Assembly (NCBI GenBank): GCA_024138015.1
Contig: JAMXBB010000007.1
Location: forward strand, 90,981,925-91,045,924
DNA: 64,000 nucleotides
Reading direction: 5' to 3'
DNA from: Lumnitzera littorea
Lineage: Eukaryota > Streptophyta > Magnoliopsida > Myrtales > Combretaceae
Positions 23,280 to 35,299 of this stretch are shown piece by piece. Position numbers and translations under genes: made by a program. A model generated the notes under the pieces. It ran no database searches, had not been told where the DNA came from, and worked only from the letters and a program-made list of their open reading frames with translations. Position 1 is the first letter of the stretch, and every line of letters begins with the position of its first letter.

Positions 23280-26200
23280 CTATTCAAACCAGATCCTTAG
23301 GTAATTAGTACATCATCTGGGCTCCGAAGCCTCCCAACTAGAGCCATATCCTTGTAGAGAACTCTCAACCTTTGCTTATATACACGTAAAGTCTCCTCAG
23401 GTAGCATATTAAATAAAACCCATTCCCCTGTATGGTGTGATGGCCGAAATATCATAATGCGATGCATGATATGCATGAGCCAGTTAAGTTAATTGTGTTG
23501 GATATAATTAGGTTCATTTTCCTTTGTAGTCAAGTAGTAGCATAGCACTTGTACATCATATACTTAACTATTACGCAACACTCAGCTTATTAATGAGAAT
23601 TTATGGTAGCTTCACACATTAACAAGCAACTTTAAGCACATGTGTAACCCATTACCCCAATACATAATCAAGTTATCATAAATAAATTTAGTATAACTAA
23701 GTACAACCACAACTAAGTATGGAATCATCAAGATTACTCACTTTATCATATCTAGATTAGGGGTCATACTAATCTACTGGTAAATCAATATCCTGATCCA
23801 AATCACTTGCAAACATAGTAATATTATTATTAAAGTGGTGTTTTGGAAAAAATTCCTTAATATTTAGTTCTTTTGTTCATTATGTCTTTTTAGGTTGTTG
23901 GTTTTTAGCTAAAACTTCAATCACATATAACTTTTTTTTTTCATTTTAGCTTTGATTTTTATGATCTTGTAGTCAATTCTTATCATTTTTGGACATTCTT
24001 CAGTGTGGTAGTATCCATCTTTGGAGATGGAAACCACAACTTATCCTACTAGTTAGGTTCGTAACGATAGCTTTATGGTGAAAATAGCTTAGTTTGATGT
24101 TGGGCCAACTGTGACCTCTTGGGTAGACTTGTTATTTGGGCTTTCTAGGTTCTCTTATTAGGCTTAAGGGAGAATTTGAAAATATTAGGTTTCATTCCTT
24201 GTTTGGTTTAGGCCAAAACTCTTAAGGCTTTATCCGAAAGCTACCTTTTGAATCCTTTTTCAAAGAAGATGAGTTTATTCTTGTAGTTCCTTCTCATTAG
24301 CTTGTATCTCCTTATTAGTTAGCTTAGGGTTCATCAAAAGGAAGGGTTGGCCAAAGCCAAAAGAGGTTATTTAGGGTTTTACTTAGTTGTTTTTCATCTT
24401 ATCTTTTTCTTTTTTTCTATTTTGGAATCTTGCCTTTGTTAAGTTTTCCTCTACGTCATACTTAGTCAAGTTTTTAGTTTGAGCTTTCCTAGTTGAATGG
24501 TCTTGGCGGAAACTTAGGGTAAAGTTTTTGGGTTGGTTCTAATCTTTCATTAGGTTTTTTGAGATGGTTTTCCCTCACTACAAACTTAGAATAATGAATT
24601 TCTCTACACTATGCAAGATATAAGGAAAATAAAACCTTACTTAACTAATGTGTAAAGTTACTAACTCAAGTGCTTTGTGGAATATGCTTGGAGTTTTACA
24701 AGTCCCTTGATAAGACATATGCATCATTTAACATAGCTTAAAGAGGATTACAAAAGATGGTAATGACTTAGATCCTAACTTAAGCACTACATAAACATGT
24801 GATTTCTTAGTTAAGTGGAGGCTAGATTATGGAAAGAAGGAAAATGCTTCATTTTCTATTTCACTTAGCAATATGTGGTGAGGATGTTCAAAACCAAATC
24901 ATGAAGATATTATACTTCTTAGTCTTCAAAAGAAAGGTATGGTTTGTGCCTAAGTTCCTAGGGTCAAGCTTCATATTTTACTCTTAAGAGTCCTTAGAAA
25001 AGGAAGTATTTATTTGCTATCCACAAGCATAAGGAGATGATGGATGGAATAGATGATGATGCCCCTTTCATGCTAATCCCCTAAGTGTGAGTTGCCTTTG
25101 AATGTGCCTCCTACTTGGTGAAGTGCTAGAGAGTGAGAGAGGAAAGAGTGATTGGAAGAGGTATATGCATATGCCATAATAGAGCTAGGTGATGGTCCCT
25201 CTCTTTCTTGATTTCTCTTCTGTGATACAAGGACAAGGATGGAGATTTTGGGTAGAAATTGGATCCCCTTTTTGGTAGAATTTTGGTACATAAAAAAAGA
25301 AAGATTTAAAGGCTTGATTGATAGTTCAAGTGTGAATTTCAAAAGGGTAATGATGGAGGGTGGTCTAGCTCTCACATGTGACAACTCCTACACTATACAT
25401 GAGAGATGGCATGCAGTGTATTTCCTTAGAGAGTTAGCATCCAAAACTATGAGGAAAGTAAGGATGAATTGTCCTTTGTCTGTGTTTGGTAGATAGGATG
25501 ATGATTAGTTAGGGTATAGCATAGGTTTCTTAGTACTTGATGTCCTTTTTGAGTTAGAAAGGTAGCTTATCATAGGGATAAAGTTTGAACAAAAGTTGAC
25601 TTTCTTTTCTTTAGTGCAAGGAGTGTGGCGTGGAGAACATCCTTGGGCTACAAGTTTGCGGTAGAAATTATAAGAAAAAGAGTTCAAAAAAAGTGTGACA
25701 AGAAGTTTCTATTATAAAATTTCAAAAGGGTTATGATAGGTTTAGTTGGAAGACAAAAGTAATAAGCATTTATCTCAAGTTAAGTTGATTTGGGGGAGCT
25801 TCCATAGTAGAAAATTTTCAGCCAAAAAAGAAGAAAATGTGGGTGTTTGGTTGTCCTTCTATTGTACTTGATAAGGTTAATGATGGAGAAAAGTAAGGTT
25901 CTTTGTCCTATGCTCATAATGACTTCTTATGGGGATAAAGATGGTTAGTTTAAGCAACTAATGAGGGCATTGGGTGGGTAGGGGTGGGTTTGGCAGGGTG
26001 GCAGTGTGATGAACTGATATCTTTAAATTTTTGAAAACTTTCTCAATATAAGAAAAATACCCCTCTTAACAACATAAATTGGTAAACAGTAATACTTTAA
26101 TAATTCAACATAAATAACACAATTACATAGCACAAATTTAAAAAAAAAATAAGGAAGGAGAATATTAGGCTGATGATTGATAGAGCTTTAGCTTTTTGCC

Positions 26201-27871
26201 TATTACTATCTTCCAACTCTACTGTTGGGGACCTGATCTACTTTATCGATGCCATTTTACTCAATCTACTATAAGAAAATTATAAGATGTTTATAAGCAA
26301 CTACCGCACATAAGCTTTACTATTCTCTACTTTTTATTTAGTCTTTCTTTAATCTAGGCTAATACAGATCTATAAAATACAATATAACTTTTCTCAACAC
26401 TTCAACAAAAAATAAATTTTTATAAGAAAAGCAAGTAAGAATGACAATATGAATCTCAAAAGAATTTTAGATAAAAATACAAGCATTGATTGATGAGAAA
26501 TTCACTTCAGTTCAACTTTCTGAATAAGTATTTGAAATATGTTCTGTGTTTTTTCAAATAGTAGAAATAGCTCTCGATCCAAGTATAATGTATATCTAAT
26601 CTTTTGCTTCTTAGATTCATGTGTATAATTTTGAATCACTTTTTTCTTTTATACTTGAGTCTTCCAACAATTAAAAGGTGATGAGAATTGTCTTCAAATC
26701 ATGTTTATCGTTTTCAATGTCTAGATAATCCATAGATATTTTTGAGAAAATCTCAGTGATTTGAATTTTAAATTTGATCCTTTAAGCTTGGTAAGATATG
26801 CTTGATCAACAACTTTCAAATAAGCTTCAGATTTGAATATTTACAATGAGGAATTCTTGATCAGCAATTTCTAGATAAGCTTCAGTCTTTAAAAAAAAAT
26901 ATGAAATCCCATAAGATCCGAGACTAATCTTATCCTTATCCATTCTTATATATATATATAAATACGTCTACTTAAATAATCCGCAAGGATTCTTAATTTC
27001 ATCCTTAGTAAAATAGAATTAAGTGTATTTTCCTACTACACCCAATTAAGTAGAGTTAGGCCTTGTCTTCTTCAAATCTGATATGAATTAATTTTCATCG
27101 TTATTCTTCCAAACTAACTATTTAAATAACCTTCTTAAGAGTATCGGACTTCTTTTCTTCGAAGTCTCTAAACAAGTTTCTGAAATATTGTACCTATTCT
27201 TCTCGTAAAAAAAACTTCTAAAGCATTTTATGAATATTTTCAAACTTATCTTCTTCTTTTTTTAATCAAATTAGACCTTCTGAATAAGTTTTTAAATCTA
27301 ACTTAATTTGCAATTTTAGACTTTCTAAGAACCTTTCTAAATACCTGCATACTTGATAATTTATTAACATTCTTCTTTTTTTGTTATCATCAAAATTCAT
27401 GAGAAATATCTAACAAACTACAAAAGTTATAATTGGTCTTTTTTTTTTAATTAATTAATATAGTGTAATGTACATATAAGGTGACAAGGTAATGTTGATT
27501 CCACATGCATGGGAAGTGCATGCTTCATTTGAGGGTAGAAAATTTGTATCGAGGAAAATTTGCATCATGCAAATTTTGTTGGTCAACTTTCTAGGATACT
27601 TATGAGCACTTGTATAAATATATATCTAATGACTCAAGGATAAAATTATATCAATCGCTTGTTGTAGTTATGAAAGTCATCTTTACATAGGCTTATTATA
27701 GTTGAAAGTTAAATTGTTTACTATCAAAAGTTCACCAAGGTGGTTATTATTATTATTATCAAGATAGCTTAGTTATTTGTGATTATTACTCTTAAGAATG
27801 TATTATGGTGATTTATTCATGGCACCTGAGTTCATAGTACAGACTAAGAAGGAAAAATTTTGGCGTTTACA
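23280..27871 (-). repeat. Second copy of the A-type LTR, interrupted
   Basis: Follows the LTR at 4,047-7,446 in the same orientation: AGATCCTTAG near 23,289, the GTGATGG...GATGCATGATATGC block near 23,435, ATGAGAGATGGC near 25,400, and an end in GGCGTTTACA at 27,871. The high end has no purine tract beside it, unlike the first copy, so here it is an outer end: either a 5' LTR or a solo LTR. The low end is blurred, with similarity fading between 23,430 and 23,280. It keeps about 175 bp near 24,190-24,365 that the first copy lacks, and it is split by a copia-type LTR at 26,005-27,415. Confidence 0.65.
26005..27415 (-). repeat. Copia (SIRE/Maximus-like) LTR inserted in LTR copy 2
   Basis: Comparison with the first LTR copy places extra DNA between GAGGGCATTGG (about 25,975) and AAAGTTATAATTGGTC (about 27,424). 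Read on the minus strand the insert starts TGTTAGATATTTCTCATGAA followed by TTTTGATGATAACAAAAA at 27,415, the usual opening of SIRE-type copia LTRs. It appears to end in ...CAGTTCATCACA at 26,005. No clean 5-bp duplication is seen (GGCAG against AACTA), and a G-rich stretch at 25,975-26,004 separates it from the host LTR. The low boundary is therefore tentative, and it may be a truncated element rather than a clean solo LTR. Confidence 0.55.
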
Positions 27872-30800
27872 AACATAAAATTAAACCTCGGTAATATCTC
27901 ATAATAAACAACGTTGTCAAAATAAGTACAATTCGAGAAAAAGAAAATCTACTTCATCTCCTTCCTTATGGTCAAACAATCAATCACACTTTTTATACAT
28001 TGTTGGACAAACCACATACAAACATTGACATCACCTCCTCATCTTAAATCATACCTATACATGGCCATTACAAAAATCACACATCAACACCTATCACCAC
28101 TCACCAGTGCCCTATTGACAAACTTTGGTAGTGATTGTGAGACTTTATAAAAATTGGCTATTAACTTACAATCGGTTGGTTTAAAATCGATATGTAAAAT
28201 TTAAGATAATTATGTAAGTTCATTGATCGAGCTTGAATTTTATGACGAAGTTAGAAATATTAGTAAAAATGACACCACATGTTTGGATTTAAGATAATAA
28301 AATAATTAAATATTATATTTACAAAATAAACCTATTTTACCCTTTATTTATCAAAAAAAGTATGAAACGAGTTTTGATAATTAACAAATTATTATAGATA
28401 AATTATATATATACTAAAAATCATAAAATAACTTAAATAATATTTAGGAGTATTTATTTATATTATATATACATTTACATGTAGGCATAAATACCCCAAA
28501 TTACTTAAAATACCTAAAATATATTAAATAATACTAAATATATATAGGAAAATTGATTAAAAAAATAGAAAAATGATGTTAATGTTGGAAGTTGCTGGAA
28601 TGAGGCATGGTAAGCTAAGATGCGGGTTGGCATAAAGAAAAAGTAGTGATAAAGATGTATAATCTAGAGAAAGTTGGAGAATTAAGGGCTCTTGGCATGG
28701 GAAAAATCAATAACCAACGCTACATCTTCCTACAAATTCAAAACACTCTTTCTTAACTTAGTTTAGACACTTAAGTTGTTGGGAAAAATATAGAGAGCTT
28801 GAGAAAGTTTTGAGATTATTTTTAGGAAATTAAACAAAAATATAGTGCAATTAAGGTTAAGTTAGAGTGCAACCATCAACCAAGACTTAGGAGTTAAAGG
28901 GCACCACTACTAAATTGCTAAGGCTATGCCATGACTAGATAACAACAGCAAGGTGGCCAACGGTAATCAAAAGAATGGATTCTAGCAAGTTTCCAAAGCT
29001 TGTCCAATTTTCTTAAAATTATTAAAAATAATAATTTTTGTTTAAATTGTGCTTTGAAATTTATCACCCTTAACAAAATGCTAAACTCGAGCCAATTTCG
29101 CTTTTGATTTCAAAAACCTTATCAATATTGTTTTGGCTTCAAAATTTTTCTGTAAACTACTTATAATATATACTAAATTATAATGAAAAGTTTTTTGTGA
29201 AAATTATTTTTCATATTTAGGCCTTAAAAACCCTATCAAATGGCCATTTCTCTAAATCTATTTAATAATTTTCCAAGAAACAGAGTCAGATTTTAACTTA
29301 AAGAATATTCTAACATATTTTGGTATTGAGTAATGATGAAAGGACCAATTTGTAGTGTTAGGAATATTAGTCTTGAATGTTAAGAGTTAGGTGTTGATAT
29401 TAGTGATATATGTTAAATATTCCAAATAATATAATTGAGTATAGCTAGTTTAGGTTGGAGGACTATTGGGTGGTATATTATACTTACATTCTAATATTGA
29501 ACCGAATTGTGGAGAAATTATGTGAAAATATAAAATATGCATAAACTAGAAGCTAATTTAGAACCTCAATCAGAGATAGGGTTGGTAATGGTACATTAAG
29601 GAGTTGATTTGAACTTGAATTAAAGACTACCTTCACTTAAGTAGACTTTGTAAAAATAGATTAGTAGGTGTTTTAGAGGATTGTGAATATAGTATAATCA
29701 TGAATTGAATAAGAACTTGATTCAAAGACTAAATCAAAGACAAAATCATAACTTAGCTAAAAATGGGGATAACCATTGAAAAATTAAAACCTGAATAATT
29801 AAGTATAGTGAAACCTTAGATTGAAGATAGTAATTTGAGTTACAGAACAAAACCTATACATAGTAGTTATAAGAATACTAAAACAACATCTATATTATAA
29901 GGATTATCCGTGAAGACCTATTGCAAGTTGCACCTTAAGTAAGTAAGTGAGAAGTCCAAGTAAGTTTTGGATCAATATGTTACTGTATTTTGGAGTATTG
30001 TTTCATAATACTTATAGGCTTCAAAATATACTTGGTTGTGCTTATTAAATAGCTTGATTATATGCATGCCTATGTGTGCATGTCTTTTAGTTTAGTTGTA
30101 TGATTCTAGCTTGCTATTTTAGACTGCAATTGTTTGATTTGTATGAATTGATTGAATACCTCAAACTAGACTTAATTGTACATATGACTTATAATTTTAA
30201 TTGGACATATATTGCAACCTATTAAAAGACACTTAGGATTCTTCAACCAAATATCAATCCATTTAAAAGAGATAACGCTAGAGCATAATGGTCCCTTTTT
30301 CATACTTAGACTAACAAAGTGATAGAAGAGGAGGTTGTAATAATGAAGGTAGTCGTAGGAGTAGCGGTGTCTTTATTACACAAGCTTGAGTTGGTTGCGA
30401 ATTGTTGAATGTGTGTTAAAACTCTTCAACTCAAATTAAAGTGGGTGTAATTTCTCTAATCTCATGATAAATTAGATAACGTCATATGATGGCATTTGCT
30501 TATTGCATTACATTTAAATAATTGGTTGATAACCTTGTCTATACTGGATTTATAGTTTTATGTCTCTGTCTTAGCTTAATATGCAATTAGTTGTTCACAT
30601 TCCTATAGATGTTATTATAAGTGCTAAATAGGAAGTAGCATTACAACTACCTTGAAACTAGCAACTACTGGATCTTGGGGAGTAAGGATGCAAAATTGAT
30701 ACTCAGTTACACTTTTGAAGTTTTGGTTCTTATCTTTGAATCTTTTAGTATCAAATTATGTATTGCTTAAGTAAGATTAGGTTATTGAATAATGTCAATA

Positions 30801-32459
30801 TGACATGGGATATTGAAATCTTAGTAAGTGTTTTTCATACTTCTATAAGCAAATAATCTTATTATTTCACAAAATGTTTACTTCAAAGAAGATTAGTTGT
30901 AAATGACTTGTGTAAAGTAAATCTATAATAGTGACTATAAAGTCAACTTCTATTATAAAATGGTTTACACAATAGGACTATTATAATTTTACTGTTCAAG
31001 TTGTGATAGTGATTACAACCACCATTGATGAGTACTCATTATAACACATTGTAAAATAATCACCTTTATAGTTTAAGCATGCAACATTGATGATTAAGCA
31101 CTCATAAATCAAACATGCAGCTGTCTCCTACAATAACTTGCTCACAAAAGTGATGCTAGTCAGATTTGGTGCTTCTAACACCTATAATACACTTATGTGT
31201 ACCCTTACCTTTCTAGATTTGAGTGCTACATTGTCGAGAGCCTAATAGTATATGTACCCTACAATGGACCAATATGCCCTTCTACAATTCTTACCATTAA
31301 CCAAAGCTATCTTTTCTTAATTGCCCTCTCAAAGAATTTACTAAATGCCCCTCTTTAGATTTGCACAATTTGTGAAACAAGAAAGGCGAGAGAAATGGGT
31401 TTTATAGATTTGGGGATATCTTTAATTTTGCTCCCTATCCTTTTTTTTTTCCATCTTTTTGTAATAAGGAAAGAAATGGGTTTGTCTAGAAACAAGAACA
31501 AAGATAGAGGAAAGGAATGGCTCTTTTATTTTGGTTTCATTCAACTTTGTAAGGCTTTAAGTGCTTTTATTTGGGGTTATCTTTTATTTTGTTTAGGTGT
31601 ATAGATTTTTCATTTCACTCTTCTATTTAGGTGTTTGAATTTTTTATTTCATTGATCTTAAATGTGTGTTATAAGTATATTTCAACCTTAGGACCTCGAA
31701 TAATAGCTTAGCCCATATAATAGTACAAATCTGTTAGGTTGTTCCATGATCGTCACATGAGACACTATTTATGTATAGATATTTCAAAATGTACTAAGCA
31801 CCTAAAGATCTCCCTCCATCTGTTAGTCACTTAGATGCCCCTGTTGCTTTATAAAAACCTTAATGATATACATGATGAAAGTATCTAAATTTTACATTCT
31901 AATCATTTCTTACATTCAATTGGCTCAAAAAATAAAAGAAAAAAGAAAGCATTCCTTATATTTTCTAATATTGTTGGCTAGAATTCTCTATTCCTTATAT
32001 ACTACATCACTCCTAATTTAATGACTTGAGCAGTTGAGTATATGCATTTGACCAATCTTCAATGCGCTCTTAACTCACATGTTTCATTCAACCAGTTTTG
32101 ACCTAAACTTTTTCTAAGCCCATGAATCCAAGAGAATTTCCACAACAACAACGTGGATAGTTAGATGTAAATGCATGATGTGGCAATACCATGGCTTAAT
32201 TAAGAATTATGAAATAAAAATTACATATGTCGTGATATTATTAGTTTCTCATGATACTTAAGTTAATTATTGGTCAAACTAATAACAATACAAACTAATA
32301 TTTCGATTGAGCCTATAATTTATTTAATAACTTTAAATTTAAGGTATAAAATTGAAAATGACCGGATAAGTTAAGATTGTGGCCGCAACATTCCAAAAAA
32401 AAAAAGAAGGTCGAGGTGAACCGAACATAAAGGTGAAAACCGACGCATGAAGTTCCCCA
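27872..32459. other. Long intergenic region, no gene recognised
   Basis: About 4.6 kb of AT-rich DNA with frequent stops on both strands. The open frame at 31,395-31,604 is hydrophobic but has no family motif. No tRNA, array or element terminus was recognised. It separates the retrotransposon pile from the TM9 gene promoter. Confidence 0.5.
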
Positions 32460-32534
32460 GGCCCATGTATATTTGTAATATAGTGGCTACGGTATGATTA
32501 ATTAATTAATTCCTGGGGGCTTTTATTATAAATA
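32460..32534 (+). promoter_or_regulatory. Core promoter of the TM9 gene
   Basis: A TATA box (TATAAATA, 32,527-32,534) lies about 150 bp before the leader splice donor, which predicts transcription from about 32,560. GGCCCA at 32,460-32,465 is the reverse of TGGGCC, the plant site II element bound by TCP factors and common in housekeeping genes. The assignment rests on motif match and position only. Confidence 0.55.
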
Positions 32535-32687
32535 CCAAAAATCTAAAACACCTTTTGACATCTTCACGCAAGGAAAAAGCAGTGACCTCACATAATATAA
32601 ATCTGGTACTGTATCATACACCTCTTCTACAAAAGCTCGATTTTGAAGATCTCATCACCAGAATCTCTATGCCTTTTCTCTAGAAAG

Positions 32688-33292
32688 GTTAGTAATTACA
32701 TAGATCTGCATTTATGTCAGACGTAAATCTAAAACCTGAACTGATATTCCATTTTCTCCGTGTCGTGTAACGTTTCATTGATATGTTTCTTCTTCTTTCG
32801 ATGTCTTATGTTCTTGATGTTTACTTATCGCACGACGAGTTTCGTGCATTAACATTTTCTAATTGGTGAAATTCCCCATCTGGGTCTTGCTATTTGACTA
32901 TTTTTGTGTGTTAATTTGTCAAGATTTAAACTTTGTTATCATTAGTGTATTTAGATGTACTAATTGGTGAATTTTCTCATCCCCGACTGTTTTTCTGTAT
33001 AGATTTTGTGAAGATTCATACTTTTATTGTAGAAAGTGCATTTGAATTTGCTGATTGGCGGACTTTCTCATCTGGGTATTGTTATTTTGACTGTTCTTGT
33101 TTATTGATTTTTGTCAAGATCCAGACTTTTGTCGTGGAAAGCATATCCGACATTTGCCAATTTGTGAAATTTCTAATTTGAGTTTTGTGAATTGACTGCT
33201 TTGTGCGTTGATTTTGATCAAGGCTCAAACTTTGTATGCGAAGTGTGTTTGCATTTTCTAATTGGTGCTTATTCCCATTTGGGTATTTCCAG
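32688..33292 (+). other. Predicted 5'UTR intron of the TM9 gene
   Basis: The donor GAAAG|GTTAGT is at 32,687/32,688. The acceptor TATTTCCAG|ATCTG is at 33,292/33,293 after a T-rich run, leaving only 33 nt of exon before the ATG. The 605-nt segment is T-rich, as plant introns are, and lacks coding potential. A leader intron close to the start codon is common in plant housekeeping genes and can enhance expression. No transcript evidence is available here. Confidence 0.65.
32842..33292 (+). repeat. Five diverged ~100-bp tandem units in the leader intron
   Basis: The marker AATTGGTG recurs at 32,861, 32,962, 33,053 (GATTGGCG), 33,159 (AATTTGTG) and 33,260, spacings of 101, 91, 106 and 101 bp. 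The units share a plan: a TTTGNATTTNCT lead, the marker, a TTCTCATCTGGGT block, a TTTTGACTG block and GTCAAGATTCAAACTTT. The last unit ends at the splice acceptor. Confidence 0.85.
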
Positions 33293-33325
33293 ATCTGATT
33301 CAATCGAGCAAAACCGTTGTGAGAA

Positions 33326-35299
33326 ATGGACTTCTTGGATCCGTTCAAGATCTGTGTTTTGGTGATTTGTTTAGTATTCCAGTGGGGATATGGGTATTAT
33401 CTGCCAGGGAGTTACCCTCACAAACATGGAGTAGGTGATACTTTGTCTGTCAAAGTTAATTCCCTCACTTCCATCGACACTGAAATGCCCTTTAGTTACT
33501 ATAGTTTGCCTTTTTGTAAGCCTGCTGAGGGTGTTAAAGACAGTGCTGAGAATCTTGGTGAGCTATTGATGGGGGATCGGATTGAGAACTCACCCTATCG
33601 GTTTAAGATGTATACTAATGAATCTCAAATCTTTGTATGTTCTACTGGTAAGCTCTCGGGCCATGATTTTAAGATCATGAAGGAACGTATTGATGAAATG
33701 TATCAGGTCAATTTGATTCTCGATAATTTGCCTGCCATTAGGTACACGAAAAAGGAGGGGTACTTTTTGAGGTGGACGGGTTATCCAGTGGGGATAAGGG
33801 TTCAGGATGTGTATTATATTTTTAATCATTTGAAGTTTAAAGTGTTGGTACATAAGTATGAAGAGACGAATGTAGCACGTGTTATGGGAACTGGTGATGC
33901 TGCTGAGGTGATTCCAACGGTTGGAAATAGTGGATCTGATGTGCCTGGATACATGGTTGTTGGATTTGAGGTCATACCTTGTAGCATTATGCATAATGCT
34001 GATTCAGTGAAGAATTTGAAGATGTATGAGAAGTATCCTTCTCCGATTAACTGTGATCCCAACACTGTTGTTATGACTATTAAGGAAGGGCAACCCGTAG
34101 TGTTTACCTACGAGGTCACCTTTGAGGAGAGCGATGTCAAGTGGCCATCCCGATGGGATGCTTATTTGAAAATGGAAGGATCCAAGGTCCATTGGTTCTC
34201 TATTCTCAACTCTCTTATGGTCATCACTTTCCTTGCTGGCATCGTTCTAGTGATCTTTTTGAGGACTGTTAGACGTGATTTGACCCGATATGAGGAGCTC
34301 GACAAGGAGGCACAAGCTCAAATGAACGAGGAATTGTCTGGATGGAAGCTTGTAGTTGGCGATGTGTTCCGTGCTCCATCAAATTCTGCACTTCTATGTA
34401 TAATGGTTGGTGATGGTGTTCAGATTCTCGGGGTGGCCATAGTCACTATACTTTTTGCAGCTCTTGGGTTCATGTCCCCTGCTTCTCGTGGAACCCTTAT
34501 AACAGGTATGCTGTTTTTCTACATGATCCTGGGTGTTGCTGCTGGCTATGTTGCAGTTCGTCTCTGGAGGACCATATGCTGTGGTGATCATAAAGGTTGG
34601 GTGTCAGTTTCCTGGAAAGTCGCATGTTTTTTTCCTGGTATTGCTTTTCTAATTCTCACCACCCTAAATTTTCTGCTGTGGGGTAGTCACAGTACAGGAG
34701 CCATCCCATTCTCTCTGTTTGTTATCTTGCTCTTGCTATGGTTCTGCATATCTGTTCCTCTTACCCTTGTTGGTGGATACCTCGGGGCTAAGGCACCTCA
34801 TATCGAATACCCCGTTAGAACAAATCAGATCCCCAGGGAAATCCCACCTCAAAAATATCCATCTTGGTTATTAGTCCTTGGTGCTGGCACACTCCCCTTC
34901 GGTACCCTCTTCATTGAGCTTTTTTTCATCATGTCCAGCTTATGGATGGGCCGTGTCTATTATGTCTTTGGTTTCCTTTTGATAGTCTTGATCCTTTTAG
35001 TTGTGGTGTGTGCTGAAGTATCTCTGGTCCTGACTTACATGCATCTGTGTGTGGAGGACTGGAAGTGGTGGTGGAAGTCTTTCTTTGCATCAGGATCAGT
35101 TGCTATATACATCTTCTTGTACTCAATAAACTACCTGGTGTTCGATCTTAAGAGTCTTAGTGGACCCGTCTCCGCCACTCTATACTTGGGTTATTCCCTT
35201 TTCATGGTCCTAGCTGTCATGTTTGCTACTGGCACAGTTGGGTTCCTCTCCTCATTCTGGTTTGTGCATTACCTGTTCTCTTCAGTGAAGCTAGACTGA
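33326..35299 (+). CDS. Transmembrane 9 superfamily (TM9SF/EMP70, nonaspanin) protein
   Basis: Uninterrupted 657-codon frame, the only long one in the window, of normal length for the family. The ATG sits in a fair context (GAGAAATGG) right after the leader intron. Residues 1-24 form a signal peptide, followed by YLPGSYPHKH, the family opening. The lumenal domain (about 25-288) has one N-glycosylation sequon, N98-E-S. Nine hydrophobic spans follow at about 289-312, 364-383, 391-412, 430-452, 460-485, 514-540, 545-572, 586-606 and 616-648. The short cytosolic tail ends in VKLD, matching the K-x-D/E COPI-binding signal known from plant EMP12 for Golgi retention, with FVHY before it. Family members are Golgi/endosomal proteins linked to membrane protein sorting. 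It looks closest to the Arabidopsis TMN7-TMN10 group, but I give no symbol without an alignment. The coding part has no intron. Confidence 0.97.
   Translation: MDFLDPFKICVLVICLVFQWGYGYYLPGSYPHKHGVGDTLSVKVNSLTSIDTEMPFSYYSLPFCKPAEGVKDSAENLGELLMGDRIENSPYRFKMYTNESQIFVCSTGKLSGHDFKIMKERIDEMYQVNLILDNLPAIRYTKKEGYFLRWTGYPVGIRVQDVYYIFNHLKFKVLVHKYEETNVARVMGTGDAAEVIPTVGNSGSDVPGYMVVGFEVIPCSIMHNADSVKNLKMYEKYPSPINCDPNTVVMTIKEGQPVVFTYEVTFEESDVKWPSRWDAYLKMEGSKVHWFSILNSLMVITFLAGIVLVIFLRTVRRDLTRYEELDKEAQAQMNEELSGWKLVVGDVFRAPSNSALLCIMVGDGVQILGVAIVTILFAALGFMSPASRGTLITGMLFFYMILGVAAGYVAVRLWRTICCGDHKGWVSVSWKVACFFPGIAFLILTTLNFLLWGSHSTGAIPFSLFVILLLLWFCISVPLTLVGGYLGAKAPHIEYPVRTNQIPREIPPQKYPSWLLVLGAGTLPFGTLFIELFFIMSSLWMGRVYYVFGFLLIVLILLVVVCAEVSLVLTYMHLCVEDWKWWWKSFFASGSVAIYIFLYSINYLVFDLKSLSGPVSATLYLGYSLFMVLAVMFATGTVGFLSSFWFVHYLFSSVKLD

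Noticed and set aside
31395..31604. 69-codon hydrophobic open frame
   Set aside because: No family motif, no promoter or splice context, and its length is easily reached by chance in AT-rich DNA.
32933..33181. 82-codon frame upstream of the TM9 start
   Set aside because: Lies wholly in the predicted leader intron and is made of its tandem units.
33590..33994. 134-codon minus-strand frame inside the TM9 gene
   Set aside because: Shadow of the conserved sense coding sequence; no family similarity of its own.
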